NCBI GenBank assembly: GCA_000310025.1
Contig: FN649728.1
Coordinates: 4,077,077 to 4,141,076, forward strand
Direction of reading: 5' to 3'
Origin: Ectocarpus siliculosus
Taxonomy: Eukaryota; Sar; Phaeophyceae; Ectocarpales; Ectocarpaceae
Length of the DNA stretch: 64,000 nt
Shown: positions 11,861 through 21,900 of the stretch, piece by piece
Numbering within the stretch: the first letter of the stretch is position 1
Layout of the letters: every line of letters starts with the position of its first letter
Notes under the pieces: generated by a model
Databases searched by the model: none
What the model saw: the letters and a program-made list of their open reading frames with translations, nothing else
What the model was told of the DNA's origin: nothing
Position numbers and translations under genes: made by a program

Positions 11861-12164
11861 CCGAATCCAAGAAAATATATATATAAAAAAAAAAAAAAGA
11901 GAAACCATCGCTAGTGTTCCAAAGAGAGAAATATTCGGGATTGGTCGACGTCCGGTGACCGTAGCGTCAGCAGCAATAATCACTCCATTCAATCCACAGG
12001 CGTCGAGAATGAACTAACGCGAGCTCGCGATATAACAACGCGTCGTTCTGGGCCCGACGAAAACCCACGTCAGATAGTTTCGCCCGAAGATAGGATTTGT
12101 AGACCATTCTAACTGCAGATCCAGGCGCGCGATCGACTACCGCCCACGATGAAGAGGAAAAGAA

Positions 12165-13112
12165 GTGTTCCCGCAACGCCGCCCTGACGCTCGCCCGCCG
12201 CCTGCCGCCGGTCCGCTGCTTATACGACTCCCACCGCGACCAGATGCCGACACGGGCCTCCACGCGGAGCGGCAGGGCAGCGGCTGGGCAAGCAGGGCGA
12301 GGTCGGGCGGCGACACCTTCGACACCACGCACGAGAGGTCTACCGCGCGATCGGTGGCGAGCTCGACGGCTCGCCCCTCGACGCGCAGCGGATCACGTAC
12401 TCCCGCGAGGCGTCGAGCGGTATCCTCCTCGCGAGCGCCAGGGACAGGCACCCGCGGCGACCCCCCCGCTGATGAGACTGAGCTCGCTTCTCTCCGCGGG
12501 CTGGTGGACGGCCTGAGGGAGGAGCTGCAGCGGAAGCGCGATGAGGCTGCCGGTGATCGCCAGCAGCTTCAAGCAACGATCGACGACCTGATCGCCACCC
12601 AAGCAGCAGGACCTGGCCTTCCGGGGGGGGGTGCAACTTGTGGGCACAACCGCCCCACCATCGGCCTCTCGGGCCCCCGCTACACCCAGCGCCGAGGCGG
12701 CTAAGGCTACGGCAAAGGATAGAGCGCGGATGTGGGGGGACCTCCGCCGGGTAAAAGCGTGGCTCATCCTGGGGCGGCCCCCGGCAGTTTCAAAACTGTC
12801 GCAGATGGAGTGGCAATCCTTGCTTCGCAAAGGCGTCCTGGTGACAGAGAAAGTGGCGGCATCGCTCGACACGCTCGTGGTTACTGCTTCGCCTTCAACT
12901 CGTCGTCCGGTTGCCATGATCGTAACTGCCCACACATCCACGCCCAGAACCCTTCCCACGCTAGGCGCGGAGCGTCCGAAACTCCGGCAACCGGCGCGCG
13001 CGGCGTTGGCCACGGCAACGGGGGAGGGCGCGGAGGAGAGGCGCGCGCCGCTGGCGAGGGCGGCGCGAGACCCAAGGCCGCTGGCTTCTTCACCCACGGG
13101 AAAGACAAATAG
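12165..13112 (+). CDS. Gag-like region of the tyrosine-recombinase element, with coiled coil and CCCH finger
   Basis: This GC-rich region precedes the recombinase. The first part encodes an Arg/Ser/Pro-rich segment and a likely coiled coil (ETELASLRGLVDGLREEL and following). The later part holds YCFAFNSSSGCHDRNCPHIH, a C-x8-C-x4-C-x3-H finger, followed by a Gly/Arg-rich tail. CCCH- or CCHC-type fingers are usual in the first open frame of YR retroelements, where the product is thought to bind the element's RNA. The region is open over most of its length. I cannot say whether it is still functional. Confidence 0.55.
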
Positions 13113-13205
13113 GGGTGCGGGCTCTCCCGCGTAGCGGGGGGGCCTACCTCGGATGGCAGCGCACCTGCGGCTAAATCGAACGGCAGCACGCCGGTCTACA
13201 CGAGG

Positions 13206-14360
13206 TTGGCTCCAGGGCTATCAGCAGGTTCAGGACCTGGGACAGGCAGGACGGGACTTTGTTACCGACGTCTTGGCATGCAGCTCGTCGAGCACTCAGT
13301 TGCGTCTTCGTCTAGAAGGACTTACACGTCAGGCTTCAACTCTTGGTGCACGTTTCGCAGGCTGACGGAGAAGCCCAAGTTCCTAGGGCAACGTGCCGGG
13401 GACCTTCATGTGTGGGAGTTGATAGACTTCGTAGCCTGGTGTTTCGAGTCTGAGGGTAATCTAGCGAGTACAATATCCGGAAAACTCACGGCTGTACAAC
13501 ATTTTCATAGGCTGGAAGCTTCCGTCGAGCTAGACTTGTCGTCTCCGATGTTGAAATGTGCGCTAAGGGGGATTGCGAGGAACCACGTGGCTGTGGGGAC
13601 GGTACGCCGTGTGCGCCTGCCTGTGTCTTGGCGTATGCTGCTGGACGGGGAAAGCGCAAGCCAGAACTGGGGGGAAGGGGGCAGAGTGATGTGGCTGTGT
13701 CTGTGCTTGTCCTATCTCTTTATCACACGGTCTGATGAGGTGTTCGCGAATGATGCGGGCAGGGTGCATGAGGCACACTGTCTTACGAGGGCGGACGTAG
13801 CATTGTTTGCTGGCGAGACGCAATTAGTCTTTAGTCACTATCGTAGAGCAGACCGTGTCGAAATGAGGTTTAGAGGGCACAAGGCCGATCAAGAGCAGAA
13901 AGGAAACATACGGGTTCGTACGCGAGACGAAGTCACCGGACCGCAGTCAGGTGTGAGAGCACGCGGTGGCGCGGTGGCTCTTGTGGTGGAGCTGTTATCG
14001 TGTCATGCGACGTTCCCTGACTCCGCACCGTTGGCTTCGTACCGTAGTGGAAGAGCAGTGAGAGTAGTGAGGTATACTGCTGCCCTCCGTGCACTCAGAG
14101 AAGTGGTAGCGAGGTCGGGGCGTAACCCCCAGGAGTACGCGTTGCACTCGTTGCGAATTGGAGGCGCGACGGCTCTTGCATCGGGCGGAGACATCGCAGA
14201 ACGAGTGATTCAGAGAGAAGGGAAGTGGAGGTCGGATGCATACAAGCCGTACGCGCGAAACAATGTAGAGGATTCGCGGCGAGTGTCACGGAAACTTACA
14301 GACGGCAGTAGGATCGTATCGAGACAGCCGGGGGAGGGGACCGTCTGGGGGAACGGATAG
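13206..14360 (+). CDS. Tyrosine recombinase of the YR element
   Basis: The gene is uninterrupted for 384 codons. The N-terminal part resembles the SAM-like DNA-binding half (SSSRRTYTSGFNSWCTF; LIDFVAWCFESEGNLASTIS). The catalytic half shows the family signature: an Arg in LFITRSDEVF, then HSLRIGGATALASGG (the H-x2-R box), then a GKWRSDAYKPYAR block that offers the nucleophilic tyrosine. The enzyme would cut and rejoin DNA through a phosphotyrosine link and integrate a circular intermediate, as in DIRS/Ngaro elements or Cryptons. The split direct repeats around it favour the Ngaro/PAT assignment over Crypton. The true start may be slightly downstream of 13206, for example at the GMQLVEHSVASSSRR stretch. 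Confidence 0.85.
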   Translation: MAPGLSAGSGPGTGRTGLCYRRLGMQLVEHSVASSSRRTYTSGFNSWCTFRRLTEKPKFLGQRAGDLHVWELIDFVAWCFESEGNLASTISGKLTAVQHFHRLEASVELDLSSPMLKCALRGIARNHVAVGTVRRVRLPVSWRMLLDGESASQNWGEGGRVMWLCLCLSYLFITRSDEVFANDAGRVHEAHCLTRADVALFAGETQLVFSHYRRADRVEMRFRGHKADQEQKGNIRVRTRDEVTGPQSGVRARGGAVALVVELLSCHATFPDSAPLASYRSGRAVRVVRYTAALRALREVVARSGRNPQEYALHSLRIGGATALASGGDIAERVIQREGKWRSDAYKPYARNNVEDSRRVSRKLTDGSRIVSRQPGEGTVWGNG

Positions 14361-14401
14361 TTGACTTATTCGGTAGTCGTCCAGAAACTGACCTCGATGT
14401 G

Positions 14402-14639
14402 GGTGTTGTAGAATGGTGTGTACCATTTGAGGACTTGGTCAGTTTTGGGACTCCTGCGTTTGCAGTCGTAGTCCCCCGGCTAGTATTTGTGGGGAGAGAG
14501 ATGGATTTGTAAGAGTTGACGCCGGCCTTTGCAGCTAACGCGGCCGGAGAGACGATGAGCGTTTCGTGCGTCTCTCTCCCCAACACGTAGCCTAGAAACC
14601 GAAGAAATAATGAAGCAATTCGAAAGAAAACAAAATAAA
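14402..14639 (+). repeat. Split direct repeat B1
   Basis: It recurs at 14973-15210 (B2), both starting GGTGTTGTAGAATGG and ending ACAAAATAAA. B1 runs directly into A2, overlapping it by about three A residues. Confidence 0.9.
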
Positions 14640-14904
14640 AAGGAAGGTTTTGTTCGTCGAAGCAGATAGAATAAACTGGTGTTTATTTTGTAACAGTCGA
14701 ATTAGAATTTGGCTTCATTTTCTACCGGAAACCCAGGGTCACGGTGTTTGGAATTATTAGTCTATAGTTGGGGGTGTCATTCCGTGATCGAGTCCACGCA
14801 GGGGCTGTAGCAAAGTCGGGTAACGTGTGACAGCTACAGAGCGCGTGAAGCAACGGAAGGACAGCAGCAGCCGCCTAACGCAGTAGCGGCGGCAGTTTAG
14901 AAAA
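14637..14904 (+). repeat. Split direct repeat A2
   Basis: Second copy of A1 (8692-8959), placed between B1 and B2. A 68-base spacer (14905-14972) separates it from B2. Confidence 0.9.
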
Positions 14905-14972
14905 TCCCGCCCTCCCATCCCTTTTCTTTCGAAGGTGGGGGCATAAGTTCGGGAATATTCGGTATCTAGTCA

Positions 14973-15210
14973 GGTGTTGTAGAATGGTGTGTACCATTTG
15001 AGGACTTGGTCAGTTTTGGGACTCCTGCGTTTGCAGTCGTAGTCCCCCGGCTAGTATTTGTGGGGAGAGAGATGGATTTGTAAGAGTTGACGCCGGCCTT
15101 TGCAGCTAACGCGGCCGGAGAGACGATGAGCGTTTCGTGCGTCTCTCTCCCCAACACGTAGCCTAGAAACCGAAGAAATAATGAAGCAATTCGAAAGAAA
15201 ACAAAATAAA
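14973..15210 (+). repeat. Split direct repeat B2 (right end of the YR element)
   Basis: Second copy of B1. Sequence resembling the copy C intron (CATGTGCTGAAAAACATATG here, CATGCTGAACAATAACTG in copy C) begins within a few bases of its end, which fixes the right border of the insertion. Confidence 0.88.
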
Positions 15211-15343
15211 CGTTCCATGTGCTGAAAAACATATGCCGCATTTCGTCTCAAACATTGTAGCTGTTGAAGCTTTGTCACACCCCTCAAAATTGGATTTTTT
15301 GTTGTGAATGAGATATTTCCCCCGGTGGGAACCCTTGATGAGG

Positions 15344-15533
15344 GTGGTGGCTTTGGACAGCCTGGAGGTCAGATTGAAGAAGTTGGCGGAGGAACGTCAC
15401 TTGTTTGTTTGGGCAGGGTTCACCGATACATTTGTCGGGGAAACTGTGGGTGGAACCGGACTCGCCTTCTTCAGAGCTCCAGCAGTCTTGAGGCTGTTGA
15501 ACGCGCTCTCTGCCGCCTGCGCGGCCATACGGT
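15344..15533 (+). pseudogene. Copy B, exon for transmembrane segment 4
   Basis: It encodes VALDSLEVRLKKLAEERHLF, then WAGFTDTFVGETVGGTGLAFF, then APAVLRLLNALSAACAA, ending at a GTGAGG donor. The matching exon of copy C is 52828-53016. Relative to copy C there is one extra G beside the acceptor and one base missing just before the donor (CCATACG against CTACCACG), which breaks the frame into the next exon. The amphipathic LEVRLKKLAEER helix ahead of the membrane segment is kept. Confidence 0.6.
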
Positions 15534-15759
15534 GAGGGTTTTCCTCCAAATGAGCCTCGAGTGCAGGCTGATATTATACGAACCGAGCCAGCACAGGTTC
15601 TCCGAGCCAGACAACAAGTGATCAAGCGACAGGAACACCACCCGCAACAGTTTCAATTGCATCGTCTTGGTTGTATCGGGCATCCTTTACGTATTTTTTG
15701 CCGAGAACTCCCGAGCCATGAAGGCAAATTCGGGGTATGCATGCTATGGATAGTGCCCT

Positions 15760-17110
15760 CTCGACATCCCGTGGGCCGCGCATGGACTGGCATGGACCCC
15801 TCAAGGACCGCCATCGGCCGCCATGGGAGTCCAAGCGTCGTCATGGGCCGCCCATGGGCCACCCCCTCACCATGCGTCAACGGGCTATCCATGGGGTGGC
15901 TTGTGGAATGTTCGTACCGTGGGACGCCTTATGAGTGCAATCCTTGAGCTGTACTCCGTGTCGAGCTCATTGGACGGCAAAAGGGACAAACGCGTCGCCC
16001 TGCGGGCAGCCTAGCACGGCCCTATCATGCGATCCGTTGCGGTCCGAAAGTAGGTGTTCGCCCTACGGCTTTGACGAGTCGTGCTGAGCCGTAAAAAATA
16101 GGTTTGTCACGGGTCGTCATGGGTGTGCCATGGGTTATCGGCCACCGACGGTCCACTCCCTATGGGCCTCTGGGATACTGAAACCCGTCGGACCTGGACA
16201 TACCAGGGTCAGCCCTTGACTGCCCATGGGTCTCCATGAGCCAACCATGTGCTACCCACTGGTCGTCAGGGGAAAGTTGTATAGGAAAGCATGCCCTCAC
16301 TGAATTTGGGAGTTCTTACATCCTATGGCCGGCCAAGGTGTTGCCATTGATATTGGCCGGTAGCTAGTAGCTAGTAGTGTTAGATTCTATCGACCTTTTT
16401 CCATATCTCGTATTGACCTAGCGTATCGGCATCGGTATCGAAAACATATGGCCCTTTCGATATTCGGTATGTTCGATATCGATACGACAAATTGATAAAA
16501 ACTCCGCGGAACCCCCACCGCTGCACATCACAAGCAAAGCAGCGATAGATTGGCTGCAGCTACTATCCGTTCATATGTTTTCTCTTATTTGCGAACTTGG
16601 CTTTCTACATTCTACGACACGCTTGCGATATTGTGTGGCGTGCGATGTCGACCCCACTGAGCTTTGAAGCAATAGCTAATTGATGACTCCATGAAACTCT
16701 TGGTGCATTTTCCGATTTATTTGTTCACCCATACTCTTTTGTTCAAATAGTTGGCTGTACACAACCGGCTTCGGAGTCCAATAATCCGGCAATTGTGATG
16801 GGAAATGAAGCTAAATCGCTCAAACCATTTTGTCTCTGGGGGCGCCTCCAGCGGGGCCCCCTCACCAGCTGGGGAGGGGCGCTGGGGCTCGCTGTGCTCG
16901 CTACTAACGGCTCGCTTCGCTGGCCAATATCGAACCAAACACTAGTAGCTAGGCACGGCCGTTCATTGACCGAAATGTGGGGTTCATTGATACCTTATGG
17001 GGGGGGTCCATGGGGTGACGAACAACGCATCCCCTGTGAACGGCTCATGGAGACGTATGGAACGCCCATAGGCAACCCCAAGCGACCTATGAGCAGCTCA
17101 TGGACGGTCA
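15760..17110. repeat. Field of GCCCATGGGC-type palindromes in an intron of copy B
   Basis: Short motifs centred on CCATGG or ATGGGC (CATGGGCCGCCCATGGG, GCCATGGGAG, TCATGGGTGTGCCATGGG, CCATGGGGTG and similar) recur at irregular spacing. The same intron of copy C (53700-54500) has a homologous field, so it predates that duplication. Between the motifs lie TATCG-rich AT stretches (about 16380-16500) and a GC-rich block near 16840. No gene is seen in it. Confidence 0.7.
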
Positions 17111-18299
17111 ATCGGCTTCTGCAGGCACATTGACATGAGAAAACTTTGACATTTTTGAACGGGAGAAAGGTGCTCGGTGACCTGAAGTATACTATCCGTC
17201 ATTGGGGAATCAAGCCAAACACAATACAAGAAACAACGGAAGCGGTTCCTGTGATCATAGGCCCTGAAACAAGATGAATATCTCTGCATCTTTGCTACAT
17301 GTAGATTAGTAGAATGCAGTTCGAAAATGTTCCTGCCAGAGAGCTTCTAAACCAGCACCGACAGTCGCCTCCCCTTACGCTCTCTACCCCGTACACGCTG
17401 CGCATTTTGGGCCTGACTAGTTTGGCTGGATCTCGCAAGCTTTTTGCTCTTCCTATTTTTAATTTTTTTTAGGTACGTGACGGCGGCGAGAATATCAACT
17501 AGACTACCGGGCGACCTGAACTTACGCTTGATTTTGTGTTCTACATTCCCCTCGTATTGTGCGCACCCACGGCAGGCATGCGGTCTTTGCTTTCTCGGTG
17601 TCCGAATCAGGGGCGTTATCGACCGCGCCGAGGCGAAGATAATGCGATGGGAGTACAAGATATCGAACACATCCCAATCAGGAACTCAAAGACGTACAGT
17701 AGTCAACAATTGAATAGAGCACGGTAGTACCATGCTCGGCCACCATCGTTACTCATCAAGAGTTTTTAGCTGTCCGATTCGCGTCCGCGTCGTCAATAGG
17801 ATTCGTACCGACGGGCGCATCGATAGGCAACGTTTCGTTTCTAGACCCACCAGTCCGAAGACTCGACACAAGGCACGGCAAAACACTTCATCTTGTCCGC
17901 CTTCCGCTCTAGTAGCGCTCTGGGCCATGAACCGAACTTGTTTCAACAGTCCTGACCGACAGAAGAGTACGGCGTCCTAACCCGCTGCAAGTACAATGCA
18001 TATTTGTTGAACGCCCGTGAGACTTGTTTGTGGTGGCCCGTTCTCCCTTTCGTTGGCACACTCCCTTCGCCCAGTAGGTATACCCCCCCCCGGCTGAATT
18101 TCATCTGTTGTTTTGTTCCAGCGACTCCAACCAACCACTCGGGAGGGGAAGAATGGACTACCCTCCTTGTGCCTACCTTGACCTCCTCTTGATTGATAAC
18201 TACATGTAATTCCGGTAGCTCGAAACTCAAGTAGAAATCCAAGCTTCATATTCCAGTTATTTTAGACCAGTGTACCCTGTGCAGGCCCCGCGTGACCAG
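17111..18299. other. Rest of the copy B intron
   Basis: Intron sequence homologous to about 54480-55776 of copy C; for example the CTCTACCCC and GGCAGG blocks near 17380 and 17570 match 54745 and 54880. No coding signal is shared between the two copies here. A T-rich tract lies at about 17455-17471. Confidence 0.55.
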
Positions 18300-18506
18300 A
18301 CCTTAATTGCATGCGGGACACCGTTCTGCACCATTTCGCGGCAGGTGCGGCTTGGCTCCAAAGCCTTCTACGAAACGGCCAGGAAAAACTTCCGATTGCA
18401 AATGGTTGCCCTATGCGAGACTGGCGCCGCATATTCGACTGTGGTTGCAGTCAGTGAGCTATGGAACCGCGCAAGATGCACTCGTGTCGTTTCAATCGCG
18501 ATCCTG
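18300..18506 (+). CDS. Copy B, 207-nt exon: transmembrane segment
   Basis: Open for 69 codons between a GTGACCAG acceptor and a GTGAGTATC donor. It starts TLIACGTPFCTISRQVRLGS, includes RLQMVALCETGAAYSTVVAV and ends before the donor with SIAIL. Length and phase equal those of copies A and C. The exon itself is undamaged, although copy B as a whole is broken elsewhere. Downstream, to about 19500, the sequence continues to match the other copies at about 430-1330 and 56050-56850 and may hold further short exons; a VEHTTEH...ACTSVGVARVP stretch at about 18590-18680 is the best candidate. Confidence 0.55.
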
Positions 18507-19775
18507 GTGAGTATCAACCCGATACTGGCGTTTTCGTTAGGGAGCGGTGGTAATACGCTCTTCGTGTACTCCGATTTCAGTGTTTTTCGCGTCGAGCACA
18601 CCACCGAGCATAGTGTGTGGTGCATGGGGGCGTGCACATCGGTGGGAGTGGCAAGAGTTCCCCGAAACACGTTGCAACCCGTTAGGTCTGTGAAGTACTC
18701 CACGGTGTGCGGCGAAGCACGGCCTACTACACCATGTCCATCATGTAGCCGAGCATCACCCGAATACTCCGTGGTGACAGAAAATCACAAAGAAAGACGA
18801 TATCTCCATGACCATGTCGTTTCCCCTCCCCCACCACTCGTCATCTCCCGCCCAAGCAGTGTTGATGGTAGGATTATGCCGTCTAGGGCGCCAGTTATGT
18901 GATCAGCGAGGTCGTGCGACAACTGCATGAATATTCGCTAAATCCATGTCAATTCAACAACTATCGAACAAGAAAACATCGTGAACAGTTCTTGGGTATT
19001 GCGGGTAACGCACCTGCAATAGGTTCCCCTTTTGGCATCCTGTCGCAATGTTTCGAAATCAACGGGTCGTAAGCAGTTGTTTGAGTAAATCACTCGTTCG
19101 TGGACCAATTGGGATGTACCAACTTGAGGACTTGCGTGGACGAGTGCGGAAAACTCTGGCGAGTACATCGTGTCCTCGCCCTGCCCCGTCTTATAGTTCA
19201 GACGTCGCGGCGTACCCCTGCGGGACGGTGCTCGGAATGGACGAGATTGAAATTTCGCAGTGACCCAATACGTTTGTGCATTTGCCCACACGAAGGCGAC
19301 GGCGACGATCACAGCGACGTGTCGTAGACTAGGTCAACGTTGCTCGACGGTTGTTTCTCTCGCACAGAAGCAAGTGCCGGATGGCGAACTTCAAGGGTAT
19401 CCACGAACAATAGGGATACTGCCCAATGGTTCTAGTTCTGCCTGGAGCGGAGGCTGGGTGTACGCCGAGCGCAAAGCAGCACCATAGAACAAAGTTGCAC
19501 GCAGCGAACGTTATCAGCGACGCCCGTACCCAAACAAATTCAACTACGTAAAAAATTTCTTCGGACTTGTCGTCTAATCAATTCCCCAATTGCAAATTGG
19601 AAGGTTCGTGCCGGGCTCAATAGTTGACTATTCAAATCTGTGACTGCTTTGAATTCTTAAAAACCCTATCAAAACTGTAACCAAATGAATCGTGGCGTTG
19701 TATCTGCAAAACGCGAAGCGGTCAATGCAAGAAGAAGATCATGTAGGAATAGATGATGCCGAAAAGCTACCGCAT

Positions 19776-19817
19776 CCAACCCGCTTGAGCTTTGGGAGGA
19801 CACACTCAAGGAGCGAC
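19776..19817 (+). pseudogene. Copy B, LKERQ helix exon
   Basis: The sequence reads ASNPLELWEDTLKERQT and ends at an ACG|GTATCC donor, aligning with 2828-2867 and about 56908-56952. The old Copia insertion begins about 130 bases downstream, between this exon and the last exon. Confidence 0.4.
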
Positions 19818-20589
19818 AGACGGTATCCCATTCTGCAGTTTGGCTGTTTTCTGTGCCCAAGAAGGGAATGTCCTTGCGAAGGGCTAGCCTTGAACGAAAC
19901 TGCTACAGACTAACAACGTGGCTAACAATGTGGCTTCTATCACGTGTTTGTGGTACTTTGGATATGTGTCCGATCTACATGCGCTGCATGCGCCTGATGG
20001 GGGGTACGTGGATGGGTATGAAGTATATTGGGGGTAGGAGAAGACCCCTGGTGTGCGAGAGAGAAAGAGCCCACGAGCTCAACCTGTCTGTGGGGCTTGC
20101 GTGTCGGTTAACCACCCCTAACTCTAAGCACATAGACATCCGACACCACTTTATGCGGGAGCGGGCGGCGCAAGCAGTTTATGGTGGTCCACGTTGCATC
20201 GACTTAACAGCACGCCGACTTTATGACCAAACCACTGCACAGGGCAGCATTCTGCTTTCACCGTGATTTTTCGATGAACATCAAGTAACGTTTCTTTGTT
20301 GGTCGTTTGCGCGATTTTGCATTTTTTGTTATTTGATGTGAGGTTATTGCGTTAGTTTTTCCCGTACAGATGGCGTTCGCACGTAAGAACTTAGCAGTTA
20401 AGAAATGTAGCCTCGAAAAATTCTAAATGTAAGAACTTGGCCAAAAGAACACGTGCTCAGTTTCGACGTGGAATTAAGAACAAGAATCCGAAGTGTGGTG
20501 TAACAATGCGCGTACAGAAAAGAACAGACCCCCAAAACGGGACAGCTGGAAGATAAAAACTCATGAAGGTGGTGAGGGGCGACTAACTG

Positions 20590-21900
20590 GGTGTCGTGAC
20601 CCCACCCATCGGCAGTTTCAGATCATCAGCGGCGAGGAGGGGAACTCCGTTTCAAATAATACTGGTGCGGAGGGGGGGGGGGGGGGGGCCCTTACCTTTT
20701 GGATGTTTTAACGGCTAAACCATTAACCCCATGTCCCCCAAAGGAAGGAGCATTGCCCCCAAAGGACCGGAAACCGAAGGCCAAACCTTCCTTCCCACTT
20801 TGCCAAAGGGGGCCCAAAAAAGTTTTCCTTAACAAAACCATCAAATTGAAATCACTTCCCCCCCCTTCAACCCAAGTTTTAAGCCCCAAAACAGCTACCT
20901 TCTTCCCCCGGGTATTAAAAAGGCCCCAAAAACCCCCCTGGAACCATGGAACCCCCCTCCACTTTTCCCCGCCCAAGGAAGTATCATTTTCTCCCCCTCT
21001 TGGACAAAAAAAATTCCCCAAATAAAAGACCCCGGGCTTCCAAATTGGAACCCCGTTCACAATCCACCCTGGTCCGTGCGGAAGGGAAGGGGTAATAAGG
21101 GCTTTTAACTTTTTTGCCCAAAGATACCCCCGGGGAAAATGGGNNNNNNNNNNNNNNNNNNNNNNNNNNNNNNNNNNNNNNNNNNNNNNNNNNNNNNNNN
21201 NNNNNNNNNNNNNNNNNNNNNNNNNNNNNNNNNNNNNNNNNNNGTGGGGCCCCCCCCCTTGGGCATTTTCAGATCTTCAGGGGGGGGGAGGGAAATTCCT
21301 TTTAAAATAATATTGGTGGGGGGGGGGGGGGGGGGGGCGCTCTTACGTTTTGCATGTCTTAGCGGCTAGACCATTAACCACATGTCCTCGAGAGGACGGA
21401 GCATTGCTCCAACAGGACCGGAGACCGATGGCCAATCATTCCTTCCTACTTTGCCAATGGTGTCTCAAAAATGTTTTCCTTAGCATAACTATCATATTGA
21501 TATCACTTCCCGCCTCTTCAACCTACGTTCTATGCCCAAGTACAGCTACGTTCTTCTCCTGGTTATTACATAGGCCTCAAAATCTCCCTTGTATCTATGT
21601 ATCTTCCTTCTACTTTTCCCAGCTCAAGTATGTATCATTTTCTCTCCTTCTTGTACAATAGACATTCCCCAACTACATGACCCCGGTCTTCGTACTTGGA
21701 GCCGCGTTCACAATCTACCTTGGTCGGTGCGGAGGGGAGGGGGTAGTAGGTGCTTGTAGCTTTGTTGCACAAGGATACCTCGCGTGATATTGGGGTGCCT
21801 GCCACGCTCTGCGTGCCATGCACGAGAGCCCCTTGAAACATTGAAGGAGCTCGGCCTAACCCTAAGTTGAAAGGAAGAGGTGTCATTCTTGATCGACACC
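20590..21900 (-). mobile_element. 3' end of a LINE-like element (as drawn, duplicated around a gap)
   Basis: Read on the minus strand from about 21886, the translation contains LCNKATSTYYPLPSAP, then CERGSKYEDRGHVVGECLLY followed by KKER. That is the C-x...H-x3-C-x2-Y-x2-ER pattern found at the C-terminus of many LINE reverse transcriptase proteins. Downstream on that strand WQSRKEWLAIGLRS and APSSRGHVVNGLAAKTCKT lead to a stop, then a C-run and a candidate 3' untranslated region. Only the tail of the LINE is visible. The segment between the two G-runs, about 20690 to 21340, is a low-quality repeat of sequence present on the other side of the gap. Confidence 0.5.
21144..21243. other. Assembly gap (100 N) flanked by overlapping low-quality contig ends
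   Basis: Exactly 100 N, the usual placeholder for a gap of unknown size. Sequence right of a G-run at about 21318 (21340-21800) reappears left of the gap after a G-run at about 20675 (20690-21143) in smeared form, with many bases replaced by their neighbour. Sequence left of the first G-run reappears smeared at 21244-21317. The two contig ends therefore probably overlap and there is no real missing sequence. Confidence 0.85.

Larger units (their letters stand above)
8692..15210 (+). mobile_element. Tyrosine-recombinase element with split direct repeats (Ngaro/PAT-like, DIRS order)
   Basis: An insertion of about 6.5 kb in an intron of copy B. Its ends are split direct repeats: A1 (8692-8959), then internal DNA, then B1 (14402-14639), A2 (14637-14904) and B2 (14973-15210). 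This A1-genes-B1-A2-B2 layout is the hallmark of Ngaro/PAT-type elements of the DIRS order. Recognised parts are a TATA-like motif at about 9012 (ATATAAA), a hairpin satellite (10110-11860), a gag-like region with a CCCH finger (12165-13112) and a tyrosine recombinase (13206-14360). I did not recognise a reverse transcriptase, so this may be a non-autonomous member. The repeat pairs differ at only a few bases each, so it is young. Host sequence resembling copy C resumes at about 15215. Confidence 0.8.

Noticed and set aside
13206-14360. Crypton (DNA transposon with tyrosine recombinase)
   Set aside because: Cryptons lack the A1-B1-A2-B2 split direct repeats that are clear here, and the preceding CCCH gag-like region also fits a retroelement better.
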